A DNA stretch of 64,000 nt from Paracoccaceae bacterium (GCA_947468085.1 CANIKY010000001.1:40397-104396), one strand, 5' to 3'. Numbered from the stretch's first letter, positions 49,141 to 58,791 are shown. The notes: a model not told the origin generated them from the sequence alone. Numbers and translations are program-made.

Positions 49141-50388
49141 ATGAGCGATCAACCCCATCTCGATGACGAGCCCGCCTTCGCCCCGGCCCCGACCGGCCGT
49201 GCCCATTCCCGCCCCGTGGTGCGCTTGCGCCCCAAGGCCGAAGCCCGCGCCGTGCGCTTGGGCTTTCCCTGGGTTTATGCCGACGAATTGGTAACCGACC
49301 GGCGCACCGCGGCCCTTGCCCCCGGGGCCTTGGCCGTGCTGGAAGACGGCGAGCGCCGCGAGATCGGGCTTGTCACCGTCAACACCAAATCCAAAATCAT
49401 CGCCCGCATGCTGGACCGCGACCCTTTGGCGCAGATTGATCAGGCGTGGTTTGCGGCCCGCTTGACCGCTGCCTTGGCGCTGCGTGAACGCCTGCACGAT
49501 ACCCCGCATTACCGCCTGATCCATGCCGAGGCTGACGGATTGCCCGGTGTCATCATCGACCGCTTCGGCGATGCCGCTGTCATCCAACCCAACGCTGCTT
49601 GGGCCGAGGCGCATATCGACGCCCTCAGCGCCGCCTTGCAGCACGTCACGGGCGTTTCAGTGGTGATCAAGAATGGCACGGGCCGCGCGCGGGCGCTTGA
49701 GGGGTTAAAGGACGAAAACGTGGTGATGGCGGGGGCCTTGTCTGGCCCCATCGCCGTGCCAATGAACGGGGCCACCTATTTTGCCGATCTAGAGGGTGGG
49801 CAGAAAACTGGCCTGTTCTTTGACCAACGCCCAAACCATGCCTTTGCCAAAAGATTGGCCAAAGGATCCAAGGTGTTGGATGTGTTCTCTCATGTGGGCG
49901 GATTTGCTTTGGCAGCTTTGGCGGGCGGGGCAGACAGGGCTTTGGCGGTGGATGCTTCGGCCCCCGCTTTGGCGTTGGCGGCCAAAGGGGCCGAGGCTTC
50001 GGGCTTTGCCAATTTTGCCACACGGCAGGGTGATGCCTTTGATGTGCTGGAAGCTTTGGCTGCTGAAGGTGCGCGGTTTGATATGGTCGTCTGCGACCCG
50101 CCCGCCTTTGCGCCCAACAAGAACGCATTGGAAGCGGGTTTGCGCGCTTACGAGCGCGTGGCGAAACTGGCGGCAGGCTTGGTGACGCAGGGCGGCTATC
50201 TGGTCTTGTGTTCTTGCAGCCATGCCGCCGACCTGACGGCCTTTCGCAACGCTTGCGCGCGCGGCATCGGGCGGGGCGGGCGCAAGGGGCAGCTGATTTA
50301 TACCGGCTTTGCGGGGCCGGATCATCCGATGATGCCGGTGCTGGCCGAAAGTGCCTACCTCAAATCGCTGTTTTTCCGGCTGGAGTGA
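49141..50388 (+). CDS. Class I SAM-dependent rRNA methyltransferase (RlmI-like)
   Basis: 415 aa; PUA-like N-terminus (GFPWVYADEL), TGLFFDQRPNHAF, VLDVFSHVGGFALAAL, FDMVVCDPPAFAPNK. Confidence 0.92.
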   Translation: MSDQPHLDDEPAFAPAPTGRAHSRPVVRLRPKAEARAVRLGFPWVYADELVTDRRTAALAPGALAVLEDGERREIGLVTVNTKSKIIARMLDRDPLAQIDQAWFAARLTAALALRERLHDTPHYRLIHAEADGLPGVIIDRFGDAAVIQPNAAWAEAHIDALSAALQHVTGVSVVIKNGTGRARALEGLKDENVVMAGALSGPIAVPMNGATYFADLEGGQKTGLFFDQRPNHAFAKRLAKGSKVLDVFSHVGGFALAALAGGADRALAVDASAPALALAAKGAEASGFANFATRQGDAFDVLEALAAEGARFDMVVCDPPAFAPNKNALEAGLRAYERVAKLAAGLVTQGGYLVLCSCSHAADLTAFRNACARGIGRGGRKGQLIYTGFAGPDHPMMPVLAESAYLKSLFFRLE

Positions 50389-50954
50389 TGCGCGCCGTTC
50401 TGGATGCTTGCGTGCTCTATCCCCCCGTGCTGCGCGCACTTTTGTTAGGTGTGGCAGCACGGGGGCTGTATGAACCGCATTGGTCAGACCGGATCTTGCG
50501 CGAATGGGTGCTGGCCACGGCCAAACTTGGCCCCGTGGCGCAGGCAATGGCCGAGGGCGATGCCGCCCTTGCTAAGGCGGCCTTTCCCCGTGCCAGCCTG
50601 CAAGCCCAGCCCAATATCGAAGCGCGTCTGGCCTTGCCTGACCCAAATGACATCCATGTTCTGGCCGTGGCGATTGCTGGCCATGCTGATGCGATTGTCA
50701 CCTTTAACGCCGTCGATTTCCCCCGCAACGTTCTGGCGGATGAGGGGATCGAGCGGCGCGATCCTGACGGGTTTTTGTGGGAGATGTGGTCGCGCCATCC
50801 CTTAGAAGTGGGCGCCGTGGTGGCCGATGTGCACCGCCGTGCGGAAGAGATGGCGGGTAAGCCCTTGGCCATGCGCGCATTTCTTAAACGTGTGCAATTG
50901 TGGCGGTTGGGCAAGGCGATGGAAGGGGCCGCTGGCCCTAGCGCAGGGTCTTGA
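50388..50954 (+). CDS. PIN domain-containing protein
   Basis: MRAVLDACVLYPPVLRALLLGVA...; acidic PIN residues (LDAC, DPNDIHVLAVAI, VTFNAVDFP); TGATG overlap with the upstream methyltransferase. Confidence 0.85.
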   Translation: MRAVLDACVLYPPVLRALLLGVAARGLYEPHWSDRILREWVLATAKLGPVAQAMAEGDAALAKAAFPRASLQAQPNIEARLALPDPNDIHVLAVAIAGHADAIVTFNAVDFPRNVLADEGIERRDPDGFLWEMWSRHPLEVGAVVADVHRRAEEMAGKPLAMRAFLKRVQLWRLGKAMEGAAGPSAGS

Positions 50955-52113
50955 TGCCCTTGGCCAAGCCTGCCAAGGTCAGGGGCACCATATGCCCGTC
51001 AAACAGACCGGATATCATCTGAGTGGAGCGGGTATAGGCCCACTGCTGTTCTTCCACCGGATTGATCCACAAATGGCGCGGCCAGTGCTGGGTGGCGCGT
51101 GTCAGCCATGCCCGGCCGGGTTCGGGGTTCCAGTGTTCGACCGAACCGCCGGGGCTGTCGATCTCATAAGGGCTGATGGCCGCATCGCCGACAAAGATGG
51201 CGCGGTAATCGGGGCCATAGCGGCGCAGAATGTCCCATGTGGGCAGGCGCTGGGTCAGGCGGCGGGCGTTGTCGGTCCAGACCTCTTCATACAGGCAATT
51301 GTGGAAATAAAAGAAAGACAGCTGGCGAAACTCGGCCTTGCAGGCCGCAAACAGGGCTTGGGTCGCCAGAACATGGCCGTCCATCGACCCGCCGACATCC
51401 AAGAATAACAATAGCTTGACCGCGTTGCGCCGTTCGGGACGCTCTTGCACATCCAGCCAGCCTTGGCGGGCGGTGGCGGCGATGGTGGCGGGCAGATCAA
51501 AGCGGCTTTCGCCGGTGCGCGCCCATTGGCGCAGCGCGCGGAGCGCGAGTTTCAGGCTGCGGGGTCCAAGTTCGGCGTCGGTATCAAGGTTGCGAAACTC
51601 GCGCTTTTCCCAGACCTTGACCGCACGCTGATGCGTGCTTTGCCCCCCGATCCGCACCCCTTCGGGATTGTAACCGGAATTGCCAAAGGGCGAGGTGCCG
51701 CCCGTGCCCACCCATTTGTTGCCGCCCTGATGGCGGCCTTTTTGCTCGGCCAGCCTGTCGCGCAAAGCATCCATCAGCGCCTGCAACCCGCCCAAAGATT
51801 TAACGGCCTCACGCTCTTTCTCCGACAGGTGGCGCATCAAACGGTCGTCCAGCCAATCGGCGGGCAGGTCTAACGCTTGCAGCACCTCTTCCAAGGGTAG
51901 GGTATCAAGCCCATGAAAGCTTTCAGCAAAAGCGCGGTCAAAGCGGTCAAAAAAGCGTTCGTCTTTCACCAAAGACAGTCGCGCCAGATGGTAAAACCCC
52001 GTGGCATCATGGGTGACAAGGCCGGTTTTGAGCGCAGCTAAAAATGCCAGATATTCGCCCAAACTCACCGGCACCCCTGTCCTTTTCAAGCACAGGAAGA
52101 AGGGCTGAAACAT
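50938..52113 (-). CDS. vWA domain-containing protein (CoxE-like)
   Basis: 391 aa; KLLLFLDVGGSMDGHVLATQALFAACKAEFRQLSFFYFHNCLYEEVW; MIDAS-like DVGGS. Confidence 0.9.
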   Translation of the reverse strand: MFQPFFLCLKRTGVPVSLGEYLAFLAALKTGLVTHDATGFYHLARLSLVKDERFFDRFDRAFAESFHGLDTLPLEEVLQALDLPADWLDDRLMRHLSEKEREAVKSLGGLQALMDALRDRLAEQKGRHQGGNKWVGTGGTSPFGNSGYNPEGVRIGGQSTHQRAVKVWEKREFRNLDTDAELGPRSLKLALRALRQWARTGESRFDLPATIAATARQGWLDVQERPERRNAVKLLLFLDVGGSMDGHVLATQALFAACKAEFRQLSFFYFHNCLYEEVWTDNARRLTQRLPTWDILRRYGPDYRAIFVGDAAISPYEIDSPGGSVEHWNPEPGRAWLTRATQHWPRHLWINPVEEQQWAYTRSTQMISGLFDGHMVPLTLAGLAKGIKTLR

Positions 52114-52114
52114 C

Positions 52115-52282
52115 TTAGTGCGTCAGCCTGTCAATCGCGATGGAAACAAGCACCGCCAAAAGCCCAAGGCCAATGGCATAGGCCGCGCCATATTGCGCCG
52201 CATCCAAGCGGTTGCCGCCGCGTTTTCGCGCCCGCAGACCACCCCAAAGGGCGCCCGCGATCATTGCCGGAAGCCAAATCAT
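52115..52282 (-). CDS. Small (55 aa) predicted membrane protein
   Basis: Manual translation MIWLPAMIAGALWGGLRARKRGGNRLDAAQYGAAYAIGLGLLAVLVSIAIDRLTH*; absent from the ORF track, lies between MoxR and vWA genes. Confidence 0.7.
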   Translation of the reverse strand: MIWLPAMIAGALWGGLRARKRGGNRLDAAQYGAAYAIGLGLLAVLVSIAIDRLTH

Positions 52283-52345
52283 AGCGCTTATCCTTGTTCT
52301 GCCCGTATCGCCGCAGCCTTACCGTGGCGCAGGCGCGGTGTATAG

Positions 52346-53191
52346 CTACCTGTCACGCCGCGCCAGAAAGGCAAGCTTTTCAAACAGCGCCACGTCTTGC
52401 TCGTTCTTAAGCAAAGCCCCGTACAGACGCGGCAGGTTGGTTTTGGCATCGCGTTGCAGGTCGGCGGGGGTAAGGTCTTCAGCCAAAAGCAGCTTTAGCC
52501 AATCAAGCACTTCGGAGGTGGAGGGTTTTTTCTTCAAGCCCGGTGCCTCGCGAATCTCGAAAAACTGGGTCAGGGCGGCGGCGAGCAGGTCTTCTTTCAG
52601 ATGGGGGAAATGCACGCGCACGATGGCACCAAGGGCCTCGGGCGAGGGAAAGCGGATGAAGTGGAAAAAGCAGCGGCGCAAGAAAGCGTCGGGCAGTTCT
52701 TTTTCGTTGTTCGAGGTGATGATGACCACGGGGCGGTGAATGGCGCGGATGGTTTGGCCGGTTTCGTAAACGTGAAACTCCATCCGGTCTAATTCTTGCA
52801 ACAGATCGTTGGGAAATTCGATATCGGCCTTGTCGATCTCGTCGATCAAAAGCACCGTGCGGGCGGGTGCTGTGAAAGCCTGCCACAGTTTGCCCGGGCG
52901 GATGTAATGGGCGACATCATGCACCCGCGCCTCGCCCAACTGGCCGTCGCGCAGGCGGGCAACGGCGTCGTATTCATACAGGCCTTGCGCGGCTTTGGTG
53001 GTGGATTTGACATGCCATTCGATCAGATCCATGCTCAAACTGGCGGCCACCTGCCGCGCCAGTTCGGTCTTTCCCGTGCCCGGTTCGCCTTTCACCAGTA
53101 AGGGGCGGCCAAGGGCCACGGCGGCATTGACCGCAAGGGCCAAATCCTGCGCCACAACATAACCTGCGGTTGTGGTAAATTTCACTGTCAT
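52346..53191 (-). CDS. MoxR family AAA+ ATPase
   Basis: Walker A VKGEPGTGKTELARQVA, Walker B LLIDEIDKADIEFPNDLLQELDRMEF. Confidence 0.95.
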   Translation of the reverse strand: MTVKFTTTAGYVVAQDLALAVNAAVALGRPLLVKGEPGTGKTELARQVAASLSMDLIEWHVKSTTKAAQGLYEYDAVARLRDGQLGEARVHDVAHYIRPGKLWQAFTAPARTVLLIDEIDKADIEFPNDLLQELDRMEFHVYETGQTIRAIHRPVVIITSNNEKELPDAFLRRCFFHFIRFPSPEALGAIVRVHFPHLKEDLLAAALTQFFEIREAPGLKKKPSTSEVLDWLKLLLAEDLTPADLQRDAKTNLPRLYGALLKNEQDVALFEKLAFLARRDR

Positions 53192-53369
53192 TCCAAGCCT
53201 CTGCACGCTGTTTGCAGGCCAACCTAAAGCAGGCGGCAAATTCGTGCAACGCCTAGTGACAAGACCGCTTCTTTGGGCTAGAGGAACCCGCGACAGGTGC
53301 GCACCTTGGACCCTCTCCAAGGCCGCCCAAGCAAAGCCCCCTTGGCTGCGCCTGAACAGGAGAGCTTAG

Positions 53370-53792
53370 ATGAAAGCCGAAATCTTCCTGCCCGAAGATT
53401 ACCGCCCGGCCGAAAGCGAGCCTTTCATGAACGATCTGCAGCTGGAATATTTCCGCCGCAAACTGATCGTCTGGAAGCAAGAGCTTTTCGAGCAAAGTGC
53501 TGAAACCATCGACAATTTGCAAGATTCGGCCCGTTCGGTGCCTGATCTGGCCGACCGCGCCTCGGAAGAAACTGACCGCGCGTTGGAGTTGCGCACCCGC
53601 GACCGGCAGCGCAAGCTGGTGGGCAAGATCGATGCGGCGCTGCGCCGGATCGAGAATGGCGAATATGGCTATTGCGAAGTCTCGGGCGAGCCGATCAGCC
53701 TAAAGCGGCTGGATGCGCGGCCGATTGCCACGATGACGCTGGAAAGCCAAGAAAAGCACGAACGCCGCGAGAAGGTGCACCGCGACGAGTGA
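53370..53792 (+). CDS. dksA: RNA polymerase-binding protein DksA (single-Cys variant)
   Basis: 140 aa; coiled coil plus GEYGYCEVSGEPISLKRLDARPIATMTLESQEKHER. Confidence 0.95.
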   Translation: MKAEIFLPEDYRPAESEPFMNDLQLEYFRRKLIVWKQELFEQSAETIDNLQDSARSVPDLADRASEETDRALELRTRDRQRKLVGKIDAALRRIENGEYGYCEVSGEPISLKRLDARPIATMTLESQEKHERREKVHRDE

Positions 53793-53811
53793 GCGGGGTT
53801 TTGTTTGGGTG

Positions 53812-53843
53812 AAAACGCCGGGCCCTATGGTCCGGCGTTTGCG
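53812..53843 (+). terminator. Probable terminator after dksA
   Basis: AAACGCCGG...CCGGCGTTT 9-bp stem. Confidence 0.65.
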
Positions 53844-53876
53844 TTTGACGGGGCCGGGGGGCGCTCGGCGGACCCG

Positions 53877-53935
53877 CTGGGAGGGCCTGCTGCCCTCCCA
53901 GACCCACCCGCGCGTAGGTCGGCCAAGAGGAAGGG
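53877..53935. repeat. Possible divergent member of the hairpin-plus-tail intergenic repeat class
   Basis: CTGGGAGGGC-ctgct-GCCCTCCCAG hairpin then ACCCACCCGCGCGTAGGTCGGCCAAGAGGAAGGG; parallels 27449-27549. Confidence 0.5.
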
Positions 53936-53942
53936 ATAAGAT

Positions 53943-55124
53943 GTGCGTGTGATCGGGCTGAAGGTGACGGTGCTGGGGGCGGGTGTTGCGGGCTTGGCCG
54001 TGGCGCGGGCTTTGGCGCTGCGCGGGGCTGCGGTGACAGTGGTGGAGCAGGCAGGGGCCATTGCCGAGGTTGGGGCCGGATTGCAGGTGTCGCCCAACGG
54101 GGCGGCGGTATTGCGCGGGCTGGGGCTGGGAACGGCGTTGGAGGCTGTGGCGCTACGGGCAGAGGCGGTGGCGCTGTGTGACGGGACGACGGGGAATGTC
54201 GTCACGCGGTTGGAGGTGGGGCGGCTGGTGCCGGATCAAGGGTACCACTTTGTGCATCGGGCCGATTTGATCGAGATTTTGCGGCAGGGGGCGGTGGAGG
54301 CGGGGGTGACGCTGCGGCTGGGGGTGCGGGTTGAGGCGGTATCACTGGATGGATTGCGCGCGGTGGTTGGGCTGCAGGACGGGGCGGAAGACTGCGACTT
54401 GCTGATTGGGGCGGATGGCCTGAATTCCCCCACACGGGCGGCTTTGAACGGGGGTTCGGCGCCGTTTTTCACCCATCAGGTCGCTTGGCGCGCGTTGATT
54501 GCGGGCGATGGCGGGCCGGATGTGGCCGAGGTGCATATGGGGGCGGGGCGGCATTTGGTCAGCTATCCGCTGCGCGGTGGCAGCTTGCGCAACATTGTGG
54601 CGGTGGAGGAACGGCAGGCTTGGGCAGACGAAAGCTGGTCGCTGCGCGGCGATCCGCCTGGGTTGCGCGCGGCCTTTGCCAGTTTTTCGCCGCGCGTGCG
54701 GGGTTGGCTGGATCAGGTGCAAGACGTGGGTCTTTGGGGCCTGTTCCGGCACGAGGTGGCCCCCGTTTGGCAGCGGGCTTTGCCGCAGGGCGGCGTTGCG
54801 ATCTTGGGCGATGCGGCGCATCCGACCTTGCCGTTTTTGGCGCAGGGGGCCTGTATGGCTTTGGAGGATGCTTGGGTTTTGGCGGCCTCTTTGGCGTCCA
54901 CCGACAGTTTGGCGGCGGGGCTTGCGGCCTATGAAGCGGCGCGTAGGCCGCGCTGTGTGCGGATTGTGCAAGCGGCCAATGCCAATGCGCGGTTGTATCA
55001 TCTGGGCGGGGTGGCGCGGCCCTTGGCGCATCTAGCGCTGCACTTGGGCGGTCAGATTGCGCCTAGAGCGGTTTTGGGGCGGTTTGACTGGCTCTATGGG
55101 CATGATGTGACCAAGGGCGCTTAA
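53943..55124 (+). CDS. FAD-dependent monooxygenase (salicylate hydroxylase/UbiH-like family)
   Basis: 393 aa; VTVLGAGVAGLAVARALALRGAAVTVVEQ; LLIGADGLNSPTR; VAILGDAAHPTLPFLAQGACMALEDA. Confidence 0.92.
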   Translation: MRVIGLKVTVLGAGVAGLAVARALALRGAAVTVVEQAGAIAEVGAGLQVSPNGAAVLRGLGLGTALEAVALRAEAVALCDGTTGNVVTRLEVGRLVPDQGYHFVHRADLIEILRQGAVEAGVTLRLGVRVEAVSLDGLRAVVGLQDGAEDCDLLIGADGLNSPTRAALNGGSAPFFTHQVAWRALIAGDGGPDVAEVHMGAGRHLVSYPLRGGSLRNIVAVEERQAWADESWSLRGDPPGLRAAFASFSPRVRGWLDQVQDVGLWGLFRHEVAPVWQRALPQGGVAILGDAAHPTLPFLAQGACMALEDAWVLAASLASTDSLAAGLAAYEAARRPRCVRIVQAANANARLYHLGGVARPLAHLALHLGGQIAPRAVLGRFDWLYGHDVTKGA

Positions 55125-55126
55125 AG

Positions 55127-55159
55127 GAAAAGGGCGACACGCAACGGAGCCGCCCTTTT
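55127..55159. terminator. Bidirectional-type terminator between monooxygenase and acnA
   Basis: AAAAGGGCG...CGCCCTTTT stem between convergent genes. Confidence 0.7.
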
Positions 55160-55178
55160 GTCGTTTTAAAGCTTGACC

Positions 55179-57863
55179 TTACGCCTTGGCCAGATCGCGC
55201 AACACATAATGCAGCACGCCGCCGTGGCGGACATAGTCAATCTCGATCTCGGTATCGATGCGGCATTTGATCTGGATCGTGACGACCTTGCCATCGGCAT
55301 AGGTGATGGTGCAGGGCACGGTGGAAAGCGGTTTGATATCGCCTTCCAATCCCGCGATATCGACACGCTCGTCCCCCGTCAGGCCCAACGATTTGCGCGT
55401 CTGGCCGCCAGTAAATTCGAAAGGGATAACCCCCATGCCAACGAGGTTCGAGCGGTGGATACGCTCAAAGCTTTCCGCAATCACCGCCTTGACCCCCAAC
55501 AACGCCGTCCCTTTGGCGGCCCAATCGCGCGACGACCCGGCGCCGTATTCAATGCCGCCAAAGATCACCAAAGGCGTTCCCGCCGCCTGATAGGCCATCG
55601 AGGCGTCGTAGATTGAGGTTTGCACCCCATCGGGGCCTTTGGAATACCCACCCTCGACCCCGTCCAGCATTTCATTCTTGATGCGGATATTGGCGAAGGT
55701 GCCGCGCATCATCACTTCATGGTTGCCGCGCCGTGCGCCGTAAGAGTTAAAGTCGGCAACCGGCACCTGACGCTCTGTCAGGTATTTGCCAGCGGGGGTT
55801 GCCGCCTTGAACGACCCTGCGGGCGAGATGTGGTCGGTGGTGATCATATCGCCCAAGATCGCCAGAACCCGCGCGCCGGTGATGTTTTTGATCACGCCCG
55901 GTGTCTGCGACATGCCGCGGAAATAGGGCGGGTTTTGGATATAGGTGGAGGCTGCGGGCCAATCATAGGTTTGCGAATCGGTGACTTTGACCGCTTGCCA
56001 CTTGGCATCGCCTTTGAAGACATCGGCGTATTTCTTCAAGAAGGCCGCACGGGTGACAGTCGCTTCGACCAGATCGGCGACCTCTTTGGTCGTGGGCCAA
56101 ATGTCTTTCAGATAGACGGGGCCATGGATGCCCATGCCCAAAGGCTCGGTCGTCAGGTCAATGTTCAAGTCGCCTGCCAGCGCATAGGCCACCACCAAGG
56201 GCGGCGAGGCGAGGTAGTTGGCGCGCACGTCAGGCGAAATGCGCCCTTCAAAGTTGCGGTTGCCCGACAAAACAGCGGTCGCGACCAGATCGCCCTCGGC
56301 AATCGCTGCCGAAATCGCCGGATCCAGCGGGCCGGAATTGCCGATGCAGGTGGTGCAGCCATAGCCCACAAGGTTAAAGCCCACAGCATCCAGATCTTCT
56401 TGCAGGCCCGCCGCATTCAGATACTCGCTGACCACTTGGCTTCCCGGCGCGAGCGAGGTTTTCACCCAAGGCTTGGCCTTTAGCCCCAAGGCACGCGCCT
56501 TGCGCGCGACAAGCCCGGCACCGATCATGACGTAGGGGTTGGACGTGTTGGTGCAAGACGTGATTGCGGCGATCACCACCTTGCCCGACGAAAGGGTGTA
56601 ATCATGGCCTTTCACGGCCACCTCTGCCCCCTGCGGGCGTTTGAAGGATGTGTCCATCTCGCGGGCGAAAGAGGCTTTCGCCTCGGTCAGGGCGACGAAA
56701 TCTTGCGGGCGCTTGGGGCCAGAAATGGCGGGGACGATCGTGCCCATGTCCAGATGCAGGGTAGAGGTGTAAATGGGCGCGTAATCTGCCCCGCGCCATA
56801 GGCCGTTGGCTTTGGCGTAAGCCTCGACCAGTGCAATGCGGGCCTCATCGCGGCCGGTGCCGCGCAGGTAGCGCAGGGTTTCGTTATCAATCGGGAAAAA
56901 GCCACAGGTCGCGCCATATTCGGGGGCCATATTGGCGATGGTGGCGCGGTCGGCGAGCGGCAGGTGATCTAGACCTTCGCCGTAGAATTCGACAAATTTG
57001 TTCACCACGCCATGTTTGCGCAGCATTTGCACGACTTTGAGCACCAGATCGGTGGCGGTCGTACCTTCGACCATGGCGCCAGTCATCTGAAAGCCCACAA
57101 CTTCGGGGATCAGCATGGAAACGGGTTGGCCCAGCATGGCGGCCTCGGCCTCGATCCCACCGACACCCCAGCCCAGAACGGCTAGTCCATTGACCATGGT
57201 GGTGTGGCTGTCGGTGCCGACCAGTGTATCGGGATAGGCGATATCGTGGCCGTGCTGGTCTTTGTCTGTCCAGACGGTTTGGGCCAGATATTCCAAGTTC
57301 ACCTGATGGCAAATTCCGGTTCCGGGCGGCACAACGCGGAAGTTGTTAAAGGCGTTTTGGCCCCATTTTAGGAAAACATACCGCTCCATATTGCGTTCAT
57401 ATTCGCGGTCGACGTTGGCTTGAAAGGCGCGCGGCGTGCCAAATTCGTCGATCATCACGGAATGGTCGATCACCAGATCAACCGGCACCAAAGGGTTGAT
57501 CTTGGCGGCAGAGCCTTTGAGCCCCAAGATCCCGTCGCGCATCGCGGCCAAATCGACCACGGCGGGCACGCCGGTGAAATCTTGCATCAAAACGCGCGCG
57601 GGGCGGTAGGCAATCTCGCGTGGGTTCTGCCCGCCTAAGGTTGCCCAGTCGCCAAAGGCGCGGATGTCATCGAGCGTGACCGTCTTGCCATCTTCAAAGC
57701 GCAGCATGTTTTCCAGCACGACTTTCAGCGCTGCGGGCAGGCGCGAAAAGTCACCCAAGCCCGCCGACTGTGCCGCGGGGATCGAATAATACTCCACCGA
57801 CGCGCTGCCTGATGTCAGGGTCTTGCGGGTCTTTGCACTGTCATGTCCAACGGTGACGGTCAT
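55179..57863 (-). CDS. acnA: Aconitate hydratase
   Basis: 894 aa; AITSCTNTSNPYVMIGAGLVARKA, GYGCTTCIGNSGPL, SYGARRGNHEVMMRGTFANIRIKNEM. Confidence 0.98.
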   Translation of the reverse strand: MTVTVGHDSAKTRKTLTSGSASVEYYSIPAAQSAGLGDFSRLPAALKVVLENMLRFEDGKTVTLDDIRAFGDWATLGGQNPREIAYRPARVLMQDFTGVPAVVDLAAMRDGILGLKGSAAKINPLVPVDLVIDHSVMIDEFGTPRAFQANVDREYERNMERYVFLKWGQNAFNNFRVVPPGTGICHQVNLEYLAQTVWTDKDQHGHDIAYPDTLVGTDSHTTMVNGLAVLGWGVGGIEAEAAMLGQPVSMLIPEVVGFQMTGAMVEGTTATDLVLKVVQMLRKHGVVNKFVEFYGEGLDHLPLADRATIANMAPEYGATCGFFPIDNETLRYLRGTGRDEARIALVEAYAKANGLWRGADYAPIYTSTLHLDMGTIVPAISGPKRPQDFVALTEAKASFAREMDTSFKRPQGAEVAVKGHDYTLSSGKVVIAAITSCTNTSNPYVMIGAGLVARKARALGLKAKPWVKTSLAPGSQVVSEYLNAAGLQEDLDAVGFNLVGYGCTTCIGNSGPLDPAISAAIAEGDLVATAVLSGNRNFEGRISPDVRANYLASPPLVVAYALAGDLNIDLTTEPLGMGIHGPVYLKDIWPTTKEVADLVEATVTRAAFLKKYADVFKGDAKWQAVKVTDSQTYDWPAASTYIQNPPYFRGMSQTPGVIKNITGARVLAILGDMITTDHISPAGSFKAATPAGKYLTERQVPVADFNSYGARRGNHEVMMRGTFANIRIKNEMLDGVEGGYSKGPDGVQTSIYDASMAYQAAGTPLVIFGGIEYGAGSSRDWAAKGTALLGVKAVIAESFERIHRSNLVGMGVIPFEFTGGQTRKSLGLTGDERVDIAGLEGDIKPLSTVPCTITYADGKVVTIQIKCRIDTEIEIDYVRHGGVLHYVLRDLAKA

Positions 57864-58086
57864 TTTGGCCTCCTAAGGGTCTTTTGGCGCCTTTTGCCGC
57901 AGGATGGCGGGCGGGGCAAGGAATCAATCGGGATTTGAGTATATTGTATGCAATAGTATGCCGAAAATCTAGTCGCTCTGATCCAATTGGTCCACAATCC
58001 CCGCTAAGTTGACGACAGCATCGCAAAACCTTGATTGGCTTGGCGGTGCGGTATTGGATAGACAGGGCGGGCAAGGAGATCTGGTG

Positions 58087-58791
58087 ATGAAATACTTGGC
58101 ACTCAGCGCCGCATTGGGCCTTTGGACCGCAACCGGGGCCATGGCCGAGGATTTGGCGATGCCGGGCACAGTGGTTGAGCTTTACACGTCGCAGGGCTGT
58201 CCGTCTTGCCCGCCCGCCGATGCCTATTTGCGCAAATTGGCAGAGGATCCCGATGTGATCGCTTTGGCCCTGCATGTTGACTATTGGGATTATATCGGTT
58301 GGACGGACGCCTTCGCCCAGCCACTTTTCACCGCCCGCCAGAAGGCTTATGCCCATTTTGTGGGGTCAAACACGATTTACACGCCGCAGATGATTGTGGG
58401 GGGGCGTGCGCAGGTGGTGGGGTCTGATCCCGAACAGGTAGAACGCGCCATCCGCCACGACCAACGTCTGCCCTCTTTGGTGCAATTGAACTTGATCCGG
58501 CGCGGCGATCAGCTTGAGATTGTGGCCAAAGCCGTTTCATCCTTAAATGCGCCGGTGCAGGTGCAGTTGGTACGGTATCATCCGCTTGCCTCGGTTCAAA
58601 TCGAGTATGGCGAGAACGCCGGACTGGTGCTGAACTACGCCAATATCGTCACCGATTGGGACAGTTTGGGGCAATGGGATGGCAAGTCTGTCCTGCACCT
58701 GACGACCAACGTCACAGGAACGGATGCGGTGGTGGTGATTGTGCAGGCCGCAGGGCCGGGAGAGATCTTGGCGGCTGCCCAGATCAAGTGA
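58087..58791 (+). CDS. DUF1223 domain-containing secreted protein (thioredoxin-like)
   Basis: Signal peptide then VVELYTSQGCPSCPPADAYLRKLAEDPDVIALALHVDYWDYIGWTDAFA. Confidence 0.9.
   Translation: MKYLALSAALGLWTATGAMAEDLAMPGTVVELYTSQGCPSCPPADAYLRKLAEDPDVIALALHVDYWDYIGWTDAFAQPLFTARQKAYAHFVGSNTIYTPQMIVGGRAQVVGSDPEQVERAIRHDQRLPSLVQLNLIRRGDQLEIVAKAVSSLNAPVQVQLVRYHPLASVQIEYGENAGLVLNYANIVTDWDSLGQWDGKSVLHLTTNVTGTDAVVVIVQAAGPGEILAAAQIK

Noticed and set aside
50388-50954. VapC toxin-antitoxin module
   Set aside because: No antitoxin gene adjacent; upstream gene is an rRNA methyltransferase.
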